Positions 5,383-6,179 of a stretch of 6,179 bases of DNA are shown one piece after another; position 1 is the stretch's first letter; the number at the start of each line of letters is the position of its first letter. The notes beneath the pieces were generated by a model. That model made no database searches. It was given only the letters and a program-made list of their open reading frames with translations, and was not told where the DNA came from. The translations under genes were made by a program, and so were the position numbers. Source of the DNA: JABICX01 sp964528765 (GTDB lineage: Archaea; Nanobdellota; Nanobdellia; UBA10117; JABICX01); contig CAZGVA010000049.1 of NCBI GenBank assembly GCA_964528765.1, positions 1-6,179 of the forward strand, given 5' to 3'.

Positions 5383-5742
5383 TTATTTACCTGCGTATTT
5401 CTGAACTTTTTTGACCAAGTCATTAACGTCAAAAGGTTTCTGTATAAAACCCTTAATGTTCTTTGATTTCATTAGATCTTCTTTTTCAGCTTCAGATGTT
5501 CGGACAACACTTATGTAAACAACTTTTTGTCCAGTTAGTTTTGGAACAACGTCTTTAACAGGAGTTCCCGGCATCATAATATCCATTAAGATTAGAGCAG
5601 GTTTTGGTTTGATTGTTCCAATTTTTTTTAAGCAATCATCACCATTATTTGCAGTTACGACTTTGTAACCATTGGATTCTAAAGCAGTTTTAATTGTATT
5701 TCTTACATCTGGTTCATCATCTACGACCATTATTGTTTTCAT
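5383..5742 (-). CDS. Single-domain response regulator (CheY-like receiver), second of a tandem pair
   Basis: A 119-aa receiver domain with D8-D9 at the acidic pocket, phospho-acceptor D54 in LILMDIMMP, switch residue S78 in YISVV and conserved K102 in GFIQKPF. There is no output domain. The loop after the acceptor reads MMPGTPVKDVV, lacking the usual MPGMDG-type turn, so the surface around beta3-alpha3 differs from canonical CheY. It shares the unusual [VI]YxSVV and GFIQKPF wording with the receiver just upstream, which suggests that the pair arose by local duplication. The start is the ATG at 5742, set by the GGAGGT site; only one base separates it from the upstream stop. The downstream RecA-like gene begins three bases after this stop. 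Likely role: phospho-relay or docking partner for the neighbouring sensor kinase and the KaiC-like protein. Receiver identity is certain; the partner is inferred. Confidence 0.94.
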   Translation of the reverse strand: MKTIMVVDDEPDVRNTIKTALESNGYKVVTANNGDDCLKKIGTIKPKPALILMDIMMPGTPVKDVVPKLTGQKVVYISVVRTSEAEKEDLMKSKNIKGFIQKPFDVNDLVKKVQKYAGK

Positions 5743-5743
5743 T

Positions 5744-6100
5744 TTATTTTTTACCTCCAACTTTAGATTTTACGAGTTTAATAAACGAAGGTGTTTTGAA
5801 TGGTTTTTGTATAAAACCATTTACATTCGATAAGTCAACTTGTTTTTTTGGAACTACTGAAACGTAAATCAGTTTTGAACGTCCATCAATTTTTTCTCGA
5901 ATAAGTCTCATTAAATCATATCCGGACAGCGTTGGCATTTGAATGTCAATTAAAATCAAATCAAACTTTGTTTCTAACATCGCCATTGCTTTTGCACCAT
6001 TTGTAGCCCCAGAAACCTCATAACCTTCATGTTCAAGGACAGATTTCATTAAGCTAAGATCTTTAAAATCATCATCAACGATTAGTATTTTCTTTGCCAT
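5744..6100 (-). CDS. Single-domain response regulator (CheY-like receiver), first of a tandem pair
   Basis: A 118-aa cytoplasmic receiver domain that should accept a phosphoryl group from a histidine kinase. The family marks are all present: acidic pair D9-D10 (with D11) after strand 1, phospho-acceptor D52 in the stretch LILIDIQMP, the switch serine S81 in YVSVV, and the conserved lysine K99 in GFIQKPF. The protein ends after the receiver fold, so it has no DNA-binding or enzymatic output domain. I chose the ATG at 6100. A TTG six bases upstream (6106) would add only two residues and lies ahead of the predicted transcription start. The gene leads a five-gene operon. Its last codons (GGKK) carry the GGAGGT ribosome-binding site of the next gene, and its stop is one base from the next ATG, so the two receivers are probably translationally coupled. 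Which kinase phosphorylates it is not shown; the histidine kinase at 4291-2300 is the obvious candidate. Confidence 0.93.
   Translation of the reverse strand: MAKKILIVDDDFKDLSLMKSVLEHEGYEVSGATNGAKAMAMLETKFDLILIDIQMPTLSGYDLMRLIREKIDGRSKLIYVSVVPKKQVDLSNVNGFIQKPFKTPSFIKLVKSKVGGKK
5753..5758 (-). promoter_or_regulatory. Shine-Dalgarno site GGAGGT for the second receiver gene
   Basis: The minus strand reads TTGGAGGTAA just inside the 3' end of the preceding gene. GGAGGT ends ten bases before the ATG at 5742. This strong site decides the start: a TTG at 5760 would extend the frame by six residues, but that extension would have to translate through the ribosome-binding site itself. Confidence 0.8.
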
Positions 6101-6123
6101 AAGCAAATATATTCTTTCTTATC

Positions 6124-6136
6124 TATATAATTTTTC
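6124..6136 (-). promoter_or_regulatory. TATA box with BRE-like A-tract for the response-regulator operon
   Basis: Read on the minus strand, the bases are GAAAAATTATATA-like: an A-rich BRE-type stretch followed by TTATATA (6130-6124). The centre of the TATA element is about 27 bases before the ATG at 6100. In archaea transcription starts about 25 bases downstream of TATA, so the mRNA would begin at or next to the start codon and be leaderless. No Shine-Dalgarno sequence precedes this ATG, which fits. A second, weaker AT-rich box (TAATATATGA) lies further upstream near 6158-6167 and could be an alternative. The call rests on spacing and motif only. Confidence 0.6.
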
Positions 6137-6179
6137 CACTAAAAATCCTATTAGCTAAATCATATATTAAATCTAGAAC

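Overview
The window looks like archaeal chromosomal DNA. It is strongly AT-rich, and every gene I can support lies on the minus strand, so the transcription order runs from high to low coordinates. Three signs point to Archaea. BRE/TATA-like boxes sit 26-27 bases before the start codons of two operon-leading genes, as expected for leaderless mRNAs. Internal genes use GGAGGT-type Shine-Dalgarno sites lying inside the preceding gene. The gene set (stand-alone receiver proteins, a KaiC/RecA-like protein with a decayed P-loop, tiny conserved membrane and soluble proteins, and a kinase with an extra C-terminal domain) resembles signalling clusters I associate with DPANN archaea of the Pacearchaeota/Woesearchaeota type. 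That lineage is an inference from memory of such proteins, not a search result.

Layout in transcription order. (A) 6100-4457 is a tight operon of five genes: two single-domain response regulators, a RecA/KaiC-fold protein without a Walker A motif, a 59-aa soluble protein and a 69-aa protein with two membrane helices. Gaps are 1-5 bases. It ends in a short hairpin plus T-rich terminator. (B) 4456-4292 is intergenic and holds that terminator and one or two TATA-like boxes. (C) 4291-2300 is a membrane histidine kinase (sensor loop, HAMP, HisKA, HATPase) with an unusual C-terminal domain and repeat-like tail. (D) 2250-1 begins with a new TATA box and encodes a His-rich exported or membrane protein, a 54-aa repeat protein starting at GTG, and a dCache-HAMP-PAS sensor. 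The sensor's reading frame breaks in a poly-A run near base 133, and PAS-like sequence continues in another frame to the window edge.

Together the genes read as one signal-transduction locus: membrane sensors (C and D) feeding receiver proteins and a KaiC-like partner (A). No receiver carries an output domain, so the output must come through protein-protein contacts or genes outside the window. The two most interesting points are a short repeat motif shared by the kinase tail and the 54-aa protein, and the apparent frameshift in the second sensor. Two real small genes (59 and 54 aa) are easily missed by a length cut-off.
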